Source: Antedon mediterranea
Lineage: Eukaryota > Echinodermata > Crinoidea > Comatulida > Antedonidae
Direction of reading: 5' to 3'
NCBI RefSeq assembly: GCF_964355755.1
Contig: NC_092672.1
Location: 3,038,001-3,102,000 of the forward strand
DNA length: 64,000 nucleotides
The position numbers and the translations under genes are program-made. How positions within the stretch are numbered: the stretch's first letter is position 1; the number at the start of each line of letters is the position of its first letter. Below the pieces are notes generated by a model that was not told where the DNA came from, did no database searches, and saw only the letters and a list, made by a program, of their open reading frames with translations. This document shows, piece by piece, positions 50,206 to 62,600 of the stretch.

Positions 50206-52320
50206 GGTCGATCGTGGTTGAGGTATTTAATAACTCCATTGTTTGTGTGTAGCAGCTATAATCTTCACGTATGTCACGCACTGTCATCCTGCTGTGAGAA
50301 GATGAAGACAATTCTGATCAGACATTGAGGTCACCTACGTTAATTAGGCCTAGTAGTAGACTCTAAACTAGATACTTCCCTCCTCCGACTCTCCAGAGTT
50401 GTTGTTTGTGGGCTAGGGGAGAAAAGAGTGGTACATAACATACACCGAATGCCGGTACACCCTGCTGGCTGGCTGTGTGTGATATTATTGTCACGTTAGT
50501 TAGGTGCCAGGCAGGCACCAGTAGGCCTAGCGTAATACCAAAACAGAAAAAAACTATAAACACCCAGCTTACCTAAGTTTTGTGTCTCTTAGAAGAACAG
50601 GTTAGGCCTACACCTTTTATATTATTCATAAAGGCCGCGCTGTGTGAATTGATACCAAAACCATACCCACCTCCTGCTCTCTACTCCAAACCAAAGAGCG
50701 CCTTCAACGGACAATGAGACCGTACCACCAGTTTTTGAAAAATAATTTATTTTATCAATTTAATTTTTCATCACTATGTCGATGTCAAAATATAACCAAA
50801 TTCGGTTTTTTTTTCTACCCAGAATTTAAATACAATACAACAATAATTGTTTTGTAATAATTGTCGGCGCAGTGACGATGCGATAATGCTGAGTCATCAT
50901 GAGGACGGTGCAAAGATGCCAGTTTTAGCATAAAAACAATATAGCAAAAATATGTAAAAGGTATAAAATGATGAATGCCGACTTGACAAAGGAAGAAAAT
51001 GGAAGAAGAATATGAGAATTGTTTGAAGGTTTTCATGACAAAATCAAAGAATCAGCGCACTTTGATAAATTATTAAAATAAAAACAAATTGTGTCACGAA
51101 TAAAATTCGGAACTACTGTATTTACGGCCATTGGTTTGTTATACACTATTTCTTTACTTCAATTTATAAAATTAAAGCAATAGTACAGTGGATATAGAAC
51201 TTTGACTTTACTTTTGACTGGAAAATAAAAGACGCTAAAGAAAAATTGTGCTGTGTAAATTAGATGATGCGCGCAAACACATAACGGAAGTATAAAAATG
51301 CCAAACTATATTATTTTGGGTGTTTTTCGTTGAGATAAAAAAAAAGTGGACAAAAAAAAATCGAATGAAAAAAACATTGATGCGGAAACACGAATTAAGT
51401 TTATTCATTAACATTTTTATTTTTATTTCACTGGTTTTGATATTTTGCAATTTTTTTGTATGGGAGATTTGTTACGTACTTGCTACTTTTGTAATTAAAG
51501 TGTGGTCTACCAGAAACCTGTGCTCAGCACGGTTTGTCTACCTTAATAATAATTCACATGGCATGATTATTAAGTATAATAAAAGCGTACTTTTCCCGGC
51601 CACGATATTTCTTTTCTTACATAATTTGGGGACCCCTCATGAGACGTCACAAAATTAACATGAATATTCATTAATCATTTTTCCTAAGCTACGTTAGAAA
51701 TGAGCTAACAATTCGCTAATACAAAGGTTTTCTGTCGGACTTGTCGATGTATGGGGTTCGAATCCAATGAGCAAGTTCCTTTTACTGTATAGTGAGAGTA
51801 AGATTATAGAGGGTTAGATTTAGTTATACTGTATTTATGAACTTAAGTAGTTTGGCTATCTTTTAAGGGGCCCCAACTTCTGTACGAAATAAAAAAATCG
51901 CTTCCCGGCCTCTGAAAAATTGTTTTTTTTTTTTTAAATTGTCAACTATACAATTCGGAACTATTTACGGCCATTGATTTTGTTATACACGGAGTATTCC
52001 TTTACTTTGAAGTATGTAAGCTACAAAATGAAAGCAATGAGCGGGACAGACTTCTGTCAATCAGTCAGATTAAAACATTTTAATAATGAAGAAGACATTA
52101 AGATATGAAGTATTGGAATAATAACAATGATTACGGACTCAACACCAAAAGTAGTCGAAATTAGATGATGCGTTCGAACACAAACATTTTGGGTGTATTT
52201 TTCGTTGATATTTGATATTTAGCGGAAACATGACACTCATTTTGGATTCGTTTTGTGTGTTTTTTCATGGTTTTTTATATTCCCCTCACCGAAACTTAAA
52301 ATGCTAAATAGCTAAAAAAT
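50206..52320. other. Gene-free stretch with a diverged duplication
   Basis: No gene recognised. About 51107-51350 and 51950-52235 are diverged copies, sharing AATTCGGAACTA, TTTACGGCCATTG, TTAGATGATGCG and ATTTTGGGTGT. A B-box-like GGTTCGAATCC lies at about 51755 without a convincing tRNA fold. Confidence 0.5.
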
Positions 52321-52324
52321 GAAA

Positions 52325-53270
52325 CATAACATTCATGCTATTATAAGTTGCATAGTGCAATAGACATATATACATATCTAGAACAAATATTGATATATTA
52401 TAAATATTTAAGAACTGTTGATTTTTATTTACAATTTAGAATGCATAATTATATTCTAAAAATTCATGATAATTACAAAAATATAGCGTAATATATGGAG
52501 GAAGTAAAGCAACCATTTGCGGTAAGATATTGGAACAGTAAATTTGAAATTTCAAGACGATGCAAAACTTGCTGTACTAATGTTTATCAAACAATATGTA
52601 AATAATCGATTTATCAACTCCAGATGTTTAATAAAAAAATAGACAGAATTTTTTTGATTTTTGGATATTTGTATGTATTAGTTACGGACCAAACATTTTA
52701 ATATAAAATACATTGAAAGACATTTAAAATGTTTTATCGGGGTGTTGCATGATATATGTAACATGAATTTATAGCTATACTCTAGATTCTAATTAATACC
52801 TCTCTATGTTGCATGATGATATATGTAACGTGAATTTTGATAAGCAGCAGCTATACTAAATTCTAATTATTATCTGTCTCTCTGGTTTTTAGAATTGATG
52901 GGAGTTTACATAAAATGGTCCAATAGAAATCAGGGAATACCATTTTGAGAGAGTTGATTCTGTATATAGTATATTATTATGTTTGGTTTGTTTATGATCT
53001 CATAAGTTGAGAACCTATGTCTGTTTCTATAGCAACTAAAAATGCATTATCTCTATGGAAATAAACCATGATGTGTACAAACCTCTTAACCGAATCACAG
53101 TGTACCACCGATATGTACATTTTTGCTCATTGATAATTCTGTTTTTATAGTTCATTTTGATACATATCTACTTCTTTCTTTCTGAAATAAAGATACTTAA
53201 AAATAAGTTGTTCATTTGGATTTTTATTATCTCTTTATATCATCTACAGTACAGTATATAAATCACATAT
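52325..53270 (+). repeat. Diverged duplicate of the GOLGA3 distal 3' region
   Basis: Matches about 30735-31590 throughout: TGCATAGTGCAATAGACATA, ATTCATGATAATTACAAAAA, GTTTTATCGGGGTGTTGCAT and TCTGAAATAAAGATACTTAA. Homology continues beyond the AATAAA to ATCATCTACAGTA...TATAAATCACA, so it is a genomic duplication rather than a retroposed transcript. Confidence 0.85.
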
Positions 53271-53929
53271 ATCGATTCGGCCCAGGACTACTCGGCCCAC
53301 TTTTAGTGGATATAAAATTATGTAGAAATAATAAGTAGTTTAAAATATGTCTCTCAAATAACAATATGTTCATAGTTTAAAAATGAAAATAGCCAAAATT
53401 ATCTTGATTTTTATATGCAAGTTGCAAAATAAATCAATACAGCCGAATCGTCCCACATTCAGACAAAAGATTAGTAGTATATTGGTAGTATATCATCATA
53501 TAATAATCGGAAAATGTCTTCAGTATTTTTGAATGTCCAACTTTCTCATTTTAATTGAAAGTTGTTTATTATTTTTTTAATAAACATTGAATTATTGTCT
53601 TCTATTTATATATATTGTTAATGTCGATCAACCTGGTCATCGTTATTTTCTACTATAAATTTATAGTACAGTAGCCTAGGCTATCTCTCATTAATTGAGA
53701 GATTTTTATTTTTTTAATTATTACGGTACTGTAATTCCTGAGTTTAACCAGGGAGTTGTCAAATATATATTGATATTATACATTTAAATCGAGGATCATG
53801 TGTGTTTTCGTTATATTCACTACATGCACGAGTTTTTATGGTAAAATCGAACAGAATTTAAAAGGACCAAATTTTAATTTCAAATGTTCAAATTTCGATA
53901 TTTTCATCATAAAATTATTATGCAGTACG
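53271..53929. other. AT-rich spacer
   Basis: No gene, RNA or repeat recognised. Confidence 0.5.
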
Positions 53930-54535
53930 GTACTATATTGATGATAACCCAAGCGTGACGCACAGTATGTCAGTACTATATTGATGATAACCCAAGAGTG
54001 ACGTACAGTAATATGTTATACTCATGTTGATGATAACCCAAGAGTGACGCACAGTAATATGTTATACTCATGTTGATGATAACCCAAGAGTGACGCACAG
54101 TAATATGTTATACTCATGTTGATGATGACCCAAGAGTGACGCACCGTAATATGTTATACTCATGTTGATGATGACCCAAGAGTGACGCACAGTAATATGT
54201 TATACTCATGTTGATGATGACCCACGAGTGACGCACAGTAATGTGTTATACTCATGTTGATGATGACCCAAGAGTGACGCACAGTAATATGTTATACTCA
54301 TGTTGATGATGACCCAAGAGTGACGCACAGTAATATGTTATACTCATGTTGATGATGACCCAAGAGTGACGCACAGTAATATGTTATACTCATGTTGATG
54401 ATAACTCAAGAGTGACGCACAGTAATATGTTACACCATGGAGAAATCAGTCCTAACTGATTTCTCCATGGTTATACTCATGTTGATGACCCAAGAGTGAC
54501 GCACAGTAATATGTTATGCGCATGTTGATGCAATC
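53930..54535. repeat. ~46-bp minisatellite, about 12 units
   Basis: Units contain CATGTTGATGATGACCCAAG and AGTGACGCACAGTAATATG followed by TTATACT. One unit carries the hairpin mini-element H4 (54436-54469). Confidence 0.95.
54436..54469. mobile_element. Hairpin mini-element H4 (34 bp) inside the minisatellite
   Basis: Perfect 15-bp arms CATGGAGAAATCAGT / ACTGATTTCTCCATG around CCTA. The left flank GTTACAC and right flank GTTATAC both derive from the single GTTATAC of a normal array unit. Confidence 0.85.
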
Positions 54536-54539
54536 ATGT

Positions 54540-56290
54540 TACCATTAATAAACAATTTAATTAAACCTAATAAATTATTTTAAAATGTTTTAATCATAAT
54601 CATAATGTTCAGTATTGTTATATTGTCAATCTTGTATAAATAAATGCTCTTGAAAAATCTTTAAAAACTTCAGCTTCAATTAATTTAAACAAAAATACAA
54701 CATTTTGTATGCGGAAACATAATAAAATATAAAATGATTGACACTCGAACTAAAAGGTAAGTATTTTGTTTATGGAGGATCGAGAGTCAAATCAGATGCC
54801 AAATATAACGTATTGTGATATTCAAAAATCAATAGGCATGAGAAGAAACAAAACTGCTATAATAATTATTAATTTTTTCGCGTGGTAATTTTATTTGTTT
54901 TCGCGTGTTATATTATTTCGCGTTATTTTTCGTGTGGAATCTATTCCATCGATACAAAATCAATTGTTCTAGGTAGTGTTAAGAAAGGGGTGGATTCAAA
55001 CATATTCATTATCACTGTTCGCTAGTATTAAACCAACATGGGTATTAGCGCACATTGGTATCAGGAGATCTAATTTTTTTTTTACATCTCCCTGGTGGTA
55101 CTAAAACTTCTCACTGATTTTAATTGTATCCTATTCATGATATGTATTATAGGGCTTACCATTTCAGAAGGAAATTTTAAGTATTTTTCTAAAATAGTTT
55201 CTGTAGAATTTTGAGTGAATAAGTATAGACTTAGTATAGTAACCCTATTGTGCTTCTACAGAAAGACCTGCACTAGACTGTGGAACAGCTTTTGTGACGT
55301 CACGGCCAAAGTCAATAGCGGCATGTAATCGTGATATTAAAGTTGACCTCAAAGGGAGTGATGCGCATTTGTTGCTACGAAATGAATATTGGAATATTGA
55401 AATGAATATTGATAGTTCTTTTTGCAATTTACACATTTGTATAATCTGTATAAATTGCCCTTTTTAATATTACACATTTGTATAAGTGTGTGTAGGTACA
55501 ATGCATATCAGAAAAAGTAGTATTATCTGCAATCACAAATTGCCCTTTTAATATTACAAGTTTTAGTTTTAGTAAGTACCATGTAATTGTATTGATGTTT
55601 ATTTAATAATCTTTAATTGTAATTTGTAAGATAATTTATTTCAGCTTTTGGCTGCCACTGTATTTTAAATATTATTCAAAAAGAGTCTAGGTAATTTTCT
55701 AAAAATACTTTCTAGGGATTTTTGAATGGAATAATTATAGACGTCGTACGACGACGATATAATCGTGTACATTGTGTTTCAACAGAAAGACGGTTGGACC
55801 GTGGAAAAGTTTTTGTGACGTCACGACCAAAGTCAATATAGCATACATATACGTGGATTATGAATAATAATAATACACAGTATAAGTTGACGTCAAAGGG
55901 AGTGGCGCAGTTGCTGCTACAAATCGTCACATTTGACTGTATCGGTATATTGATAGTCCAGATACGAGATCCAGTTACAGTACAGTTTTAAGCCAATTGT
56001 AAGTTTACAATATTTCATTAATATAGTCTAATTTATTTGCAAAACAATAATATGAGAATATAGGCATAATTCTGATAATATGCTTCCATGTGTGGGTTGT
56101 GGTATATGTCTTGTTAATATCACTCACTGAACGTACTATTCTTGTGCCACACATAATCGTCAACAAACAGCGAGTTTGCAAAGAATTCCATCACAACAAA
56201 CAATATATCATATTATAAGATAATTATAATACTTATGTATCTTTTTTATATTTAAGTACGGTCCTATACAAGGCTAACATTCAATCTCAT
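54540..56290. other. Upstream region of NLR gene B with a diverged duplication
   Basis: 55185-55440 and 55700-55960 share a block with TTTTGTGACGTCAC, CCAAAGTCAATA, GTTGAC, TCAAAGGGAGTG and TTGCTAC. Both include the CRE-like palindrome TGACGTCA (55295 and 55816). No reading frame is convincing. Confidence 0.55.
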
Positions 56291-56295
56291 TTTTC

Positions 56296-56530
56296 CAGTG
56301 ATTGCCGAACCTGATCATAATCCTCGGGTGATTGCCGAACCTGATCATAATCCTCGGGTGATTGCCGAACCTGATCATAATCCTCGGCTGATTGTCGAAC
56401 CTGATCATTCGGCTGATTGCTGAACCTGATCATAATCCTCGGGTGATTACCGAACCTGATCATAATCCTCGGGTGATTGCCGAACCTGATCATAATCCTC
56501 GGCTGATTACCGAACCTGATCATAATCATA
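56296..56530. repeat. 30-bp minisatellite upstream of NLR gene B
   Basis: About seven units with GATTGCCGAACCTGATCATA followed by ATCCTCGGGT; one unit is shortened near 56407. Open on both strands only because the period is 30. Confidence 0.95.
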
Positions 56531-57948
56531 AATGTAGCGGGTGTTCACTGTACTCCTCTTGCGTTCTGCGCAATTCTAACACCGCCAACTACAATAATAC
56601 ATTTGTATTGCAACTTAAGGAAACATTACAACAGTTGGTACTTAAGTGAAAAGGCCCTGACGACGACAAAAGAGGAAACATTGTTCATAGCAACAGACGA
56701 CCTCGTTAACCTATCCAATCTTACCTTTCTTTGCTAATAATATAATGTATATACACCCTCAACAACAACGCATGCATTTTCTCGTCTTTCAATTCAGAAT
56801 GTGGCTATCACAATAAACACAACAGATAAAATACTTACATTTCTGTTTTAATCATTTTACTATGCTAGTGTAATACAGTAAATTCGTTTAATCTTGACTA
56901 TTCCATTTTGGTGAGGTTACTCCAATTTGTCACTGATTACTCAACCTATCCAATATAATCCAAGTACGCGTGCGAAACATAAAGAGCATTATACATTACC
57001 CGGATGCTCGTCACTAAATTGACTATGAACAAACTGCACACGATCGTTTCTTACCAAGTAAAGTTCAATACTTGGTATGAAACAATCGTCACTTCATAAG
57101 TTTGACATATTTCACCAACCCTATTGATCTAATCTAACAGACTCATACAGAGGTAAATATGTTTTAAGATAAAACCTAAATTTATCCAAATTATACCCTT
57201 ATGGTCTTCTTGTTAACTTAGCATGAGGTAGTATCATTCAGGAAAGTCATTGTTAATTTAAAATTTTTTTTCTAGACAAATCGTGCAAATAAAATACGCT
57301 AAAAATGCTTTTTTTAGTCGAAAGAAAAGATACGGGACGCTGTTTGATGACATTGATAAATAATTGTGCAAACACATATGGTTTAGATTTGTTTCAACTC
57401 CTCTATAATGTGGCGCGTAGATTTGTAAAAACTAGGGCTACAAACAAGAACTGGGCAAATGGTAACATCTATAATGGCTTCTGATTCTGAATGAACGAGC
57501 AATAATAACCTTATAATACTGTATGTTTCGATGGAATGGTTAAACTTTTTTTGAATTCTCTTTTTCAACTAAAAAAATTACTATTCTATAAAAAAATGTC
57601 TACAAACGAAAATACGAATCAATATAAAATATTTATGACCGTGTTCACATTTTTTCGCCGCACTTTATGGAATGAAAGGAAAGAAATTGTGATTCCTGAT
57701 GTGTGCATTTAATTGTGTTTGTTTTTTAGATACCTTGATATAATTAATGCCTATAATACTGTACATAAGCGAGCATAGCGTAATAGTTGTAATCAATCAA
57801 AACCACCTATTTTTTTTTATTGTGTTTTCATTCTTGAATATTATTTTGATTCCTACTTCTTATAATATTATGTTTTATGTATTTTATATTTGATTTTTTT
57901 TTTGTGCCACTAATTTTAAAAGGTGATATCCAATGAATTAAACAATTT
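56531..57948. other. Gene-free stretch
   Basis: No gene or RNA recognised. AT-rich. Confidence 0.45.
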
Positions 57949-58325
57949 TATATAACACCTACACACATTCATGTCATTTGATTGGACGATTGTATCACAT
58001 GGCGTGAAATAGTATACAAATAATGAATGTTTATGAGTGCAATGGTACAAATAATGGCACGAGGTGAATGATGAAAGGTTATATCAACGAGGCAAAGCCG
58101 AGTTGATATAACCTTTCATCATTCACCAAGTGCCATTATTTGTACCATTACACGAATACAAAACATTCATTATTTGTTTTATATAACATCTAGACGTTTT
58201 TTTTTCGTACACAAAAATGTTTCAAAAAGTACTATTTAACGATCGTTGAATAGTGCGTACTATTGCACGCCATGTGACCCACATTCGTCCAATCAAATGA
58301 CAGGAATTTATATAGGTGTTATATA
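57949..58325. mobile_element. 377-bp palindromic MITE 0.54 kb upstream of NLR gene B
   Basis: Termini TATATAACACCTA and TAGGTGTTATATA, then the subterminal pair TGTCATTTGATTGGACGA / TCGTCCAATCAAATGACA and CACATGGCGTG / CACGCCATGTG. The core hairpin is AAAGGTTATATCAAC ... GTTGATATAACCTTT around CGAGGCAAAGCCGA. The whole element can fold on itself. Confidence 0.8.
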
Positions 58326-58865
58326 ATACGTACTATTTAACGATCGTGAAAAGGTACTTTTTTTTTATTTTTCGCGTATATCCAATACAGCACCGTCTGT
58401 TCTTTGACGCGCACCACGCGATCGCTCCTTCACAACGAGATCAGAACAATGACAACAACAGTGGCAATGACAAGAATCTATTTCGATGTTCTATAACAAA
58501 TACGGTAATGAATGTTTTTATATTCGTTCTATCTCATATTTAAAACTCAAGACGATGCTGCTAGGTATATGGTAAATAACGTACGCCTATGAAAAACAAA
58601 TGTACTGGTATAATGAACTGTGTGAAATCAATGATTTTTTCCATTTTTGGTCCAACTGAATAAAACATAATAAAATGAGAGCATTATTTCTATAATACAA
58701 TCAAATAATGTTCTATTATGCTTATTAATATTCTGAAAATGTGTACAATTCAAAAAGTATTTTTAAAAACGGTAGAAAAAAAACATTTCTATCGAAGTTG
58801 CTAAAATCAGTAAGAAAGTAAAATTCGACAAAATTAAATTTATTATTATTCTTTACAGATTCAAA

Positions 58866-59376
58866 ATGGATGAAAATGTTGTAGAATTCCAAACATTTCT
58901 GAGTGAACTCAGTGAACACTATTCTGGTGTAAAGATGCGATGGCTGAGAATGCTTCTATTTGGTATTATACCCATTGGAACTCTTGATGAAAAATCAGCC
59001 CTAGTTTTATTTAATCAACTGACTGAACGTGGATTGATTTCCAAAACTGATTTGAAGCTGTTGTCGGACATTGCTGAAGTAACCATGATGGCCTTAGCAA
59101 CAAAACGCATAGACAAATATAAGAACACTATCCAAAGTAGCGATACAGCAGGTGTAGGATTAACAGCATATCGCAGAGCAATGTTTAATGTGCTAACTAA
59201 CACTGACGAAGACGATTTGATGACGGTTATTGGTTTCTACAAACTGCGTGACTACAAATACAACAACATATGGGATGTTGTATATCACATTGAGAAAGCC
59301 GGACGCTTGAATTCACAAGACGACGTTGACACTTTTGCAAAGCGTATAAACCAACATGCACAAAGTTTTCTAAAAG
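58866..59376 (+). CDS. Gene B effector exon (two DED-like domains)
   Basis: MDENVVEFQTFLSELSEHYS opens domain 1, with LFNQLTERGLISKTDLKLL as its helix 4-5 region. Domain 2 starts TAYRRAMFNVLTNTDEDDLM and includes VVYHIEKAGRLNSQDDV. Both show the L..L...G.L pattern of death effector domains. Ends CTAAAAG|GTAGAT, phase 1. Confidence 0.68.
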
Positions 59377-59588
59377 GTAGATTGCCACATTATTATACAT
59401 AATACACTTACTTGAGATCATTTTGATTTAAATAGAACCTAATGTAGGCCTTTTTCAGTAATTTGCCTTTGGCTATCATTTCTAATAATTTAATCGTTTC
59501 AAATTAATTCATTAAACAAAATAACATCCGAGTCGAACAAAAGTGCATGTCTTTTTTCAGTAGTTTGCCTTTGGCGCTTCATGAATTA

Positions 59589-59630
<42 letters not shown>

Positions 59631-62600
59631 CTGAAAAGATGAGGGCGTATCAATTTGATCACTGCATGGTGCGCGTGCGTACAATTGAGGGATTGGCGCT
59701 GTCTACCGTACCACGCCGAGAGTGTTAAAGAGTCACTATCCAACAATACCATGACAGCCCCAGCATTCTAATGGTTGGACATCTGCATATAAAGCAGAAG
59801 GTTCCCGGTTCAAATCTCGGTTGGGGGGATTTTTTCTCTTTCTTACAGATTTCAACTTTATCGTTTCAAATAAACAAAACAACATCCATTTAAGTCGCAA
59901 TAAAGGTGCAATTGTTAGAACATATATATTTCTGTTATGTTAGTTATATTTCTTATTACACGATGAAACATAATTTATGTTGAATTAATGTTTCCAATAG
60001 TTGAATTATTTGAGGTATAGAACATTCATTGTAATGTACCGCATAATTTTGCTCTCAATCGGTAGTTTTTTTTTAGGTAGAATATTGTCAAATTTTTTCT
60101 TATTATTTTCTTATTAAAACAGGGCAAGTGGCAACCAATAGTAATGAAGACCAAGGAATGCGAAAAGAGGGTAAATCAGAAACAGGTTTGTTGCTTTCAG
60201 AATAATAACATTTAAACAAAATCTTTTTTAATGTTTAATTATAATCTGACCCCATGTTGAACGATATAGCATATTTCCGACACCTCCTGATGGATATTAA
60301 ATTGTGTTTGCCGCCCTCTATAAATTCGTCTATACTACAATCAATGAAAAAACGAACAACAATTATAATAACTTCATTAACCAAATACTGTGTGATTAAA
60401 TTTTCTGTAGCAAAAAAACATTCTTAATAGACTAAAAACATGAGATTATCTAGCCCTGCAAAAACATAAATAAATAGTTAACATGATTACATTCATATTC
60501 ATTTAGTAAAAACACTGCTTAATGGATCAATTGATAATCGGCAATAATAATATTAATAATGTTTTCCAAAATAAAATATATTCAGAAAAGATAGACTTTA
60601 GTTATTTTTCTTTAACAGATGAGAAAGTGTCGACGACTTTTAAAGAAGAACAAGGAAAGCGAAGAGAATATAATGACTCCGCCTCACGACGAAACAGAAA
60701 ATCTGTCTTTGTTACTTTTTTCAAAAGATTTGGCTTGAAAAAATCAGATTCAAGTGAGTTACTTCAGTTATTATGCATTAACATAATAATATGGTATTTG
60801 AATGCAATAATTGTACACACACGGTTTCCTATTTAGAAAGTATATTAAGTAAAAATGAGTTGTTTGATTGGTTTAGATAGATTTAAAAATTTATTTTTGA
60901 AATAAAGTTTATTAAATAAAATCACATCTCAATTTTGTTCATTTAATCATAATTAATTTGAAAATAACATGTCTAAACAATTCATGAGATTTTGTAATCA
61001 AATTCAATAGTAGTAATTGACTATTTTCATCCTGATGTACTGTAGAATTACAATCCGAATATTAACTCAAACACAGTTTAAAGTTTAGTTCTGATTAATT
61101 ATATATTTTGTTTGCCGCCCTCTATAATCCCTTTTATTTTCATGGACACACGTCACACTCACAGATACTGTAGTATTAATTATAAAATGCACAGTTGTAT
61201 ATGCCATTTGACATACAATTGTGGATGATGATAAATGAATGTGATTATGACGTAGATTGTGAGTTTAGTTTCACTCATAAACGTCCATGCAACAAATAGC
61301 CTACCTAATAATAACATTTATTAAAACAGGGCAAGTGGCAACCAGTAGTAATGAAAAACAAGGAATGCCAAAAGATGTTAAATCAGAAACAGGTTAGTTA
61401 CTATAATTTTGCTCTCAATCGGTAGTTTTTTAGGTAGTATTATTATTTCATTTTTGTTCTTATTATTATTTTATTATTAAAACAGAGCAAGTGACAACCA
61501 GTTATATTGGGCCTAATAAAGAACAAGGAATGCGAGAAGAGGTTAAACCAGAAACAGGTGAGTTACTAATAATGTACCGTAAAATTTTGCTCTCAATTTT
61601 ATGGTAGTACAGGTATAATTATTTCATTTTTTTTTATTATGTGATTATTAAAACAGGGCAAGTGGCGACCAGTAGTAGGCATAATGAACAAGGAATTCGA
61701 AAAGAGGTTAAATCAGAAACAGGTTAGAATTGCTTTCAGAATAATATTTAAACAAAACCATTTTGAACAACGATAAACAATTATAGGAAGCTGGTTAACA
61801 TCATAATAAGTAACTTGACTCATATTATACACATTATACCTTTACACAGAAATACCTAGCTTTAAATTTATGATTATTTATGATTTATTGTGGGAGGACT
61901 CAGTTGCCCTCAAAAGAATATGTCTACAAAAACCACGAAACTACTTAAACAATGTGAACTTCACAACAAGTTACAATTACGTTCTTACAAACTACAGTAT
62001 AGACAAACAGTTACAAGATAATCAGAAATCTGCCGAGGTTCCCTCATCATAAATATTGCACACTCTGAATGCTCTCGGCGGTACATGACACACTGTTATT
62101 GGAGCGGAATTAAGAATTTTACAGCTGTAACTGGCAAGAAATGATTTGGGAGGATTTTATTACTTTTAATACACTAAACTTACAGAGTAGCCTACGGCCC
62201 TGAAAGTTAATTTTTGTTTACTGCCCACTGTTGAGAATATTGTCACGCCTTCTCTGATGGATTAAAAATTGTGTTTGTCGCCCTCTATAATTCCGCCTAT
62301 ACAACACACAATGAAGAAACGAAAGTTGCACAATAACTTAATTAACCACAAAGTGTGTGATTATAGTTTCTGATACTGGCGAAAAAAAACAGCAATAATA
62401 TATACAAGAGGAAATTTAAAAGTGAATACTTGGCCTCATACTACATTTCTATAACAATCAAACATTCTTAATGCATTAAAAACATTAGATGAGTAGTAGT
62501 AATTAGTGTTTATTTTTGATTAATATATGTAACTTTACTTTCTATGGTCCATAGATTCCGAAATAAAAGATTGAATAAATAATCAAATCACATCGTCTTA

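Noticed and set aside
52325-53270. Processed (retroposed) copy of GOLGA3 mRNA
   Set aside because: Similarity runs past the polyadenylation signal and there is no poly-A tract, so it is a genomic duplication.
59758-59828. Functional tRNA gene
   Set aside because: Anticodon AUA, a mismatched T stem and an irregular D-arm junction; better explained as a SINE head or pseudogene.
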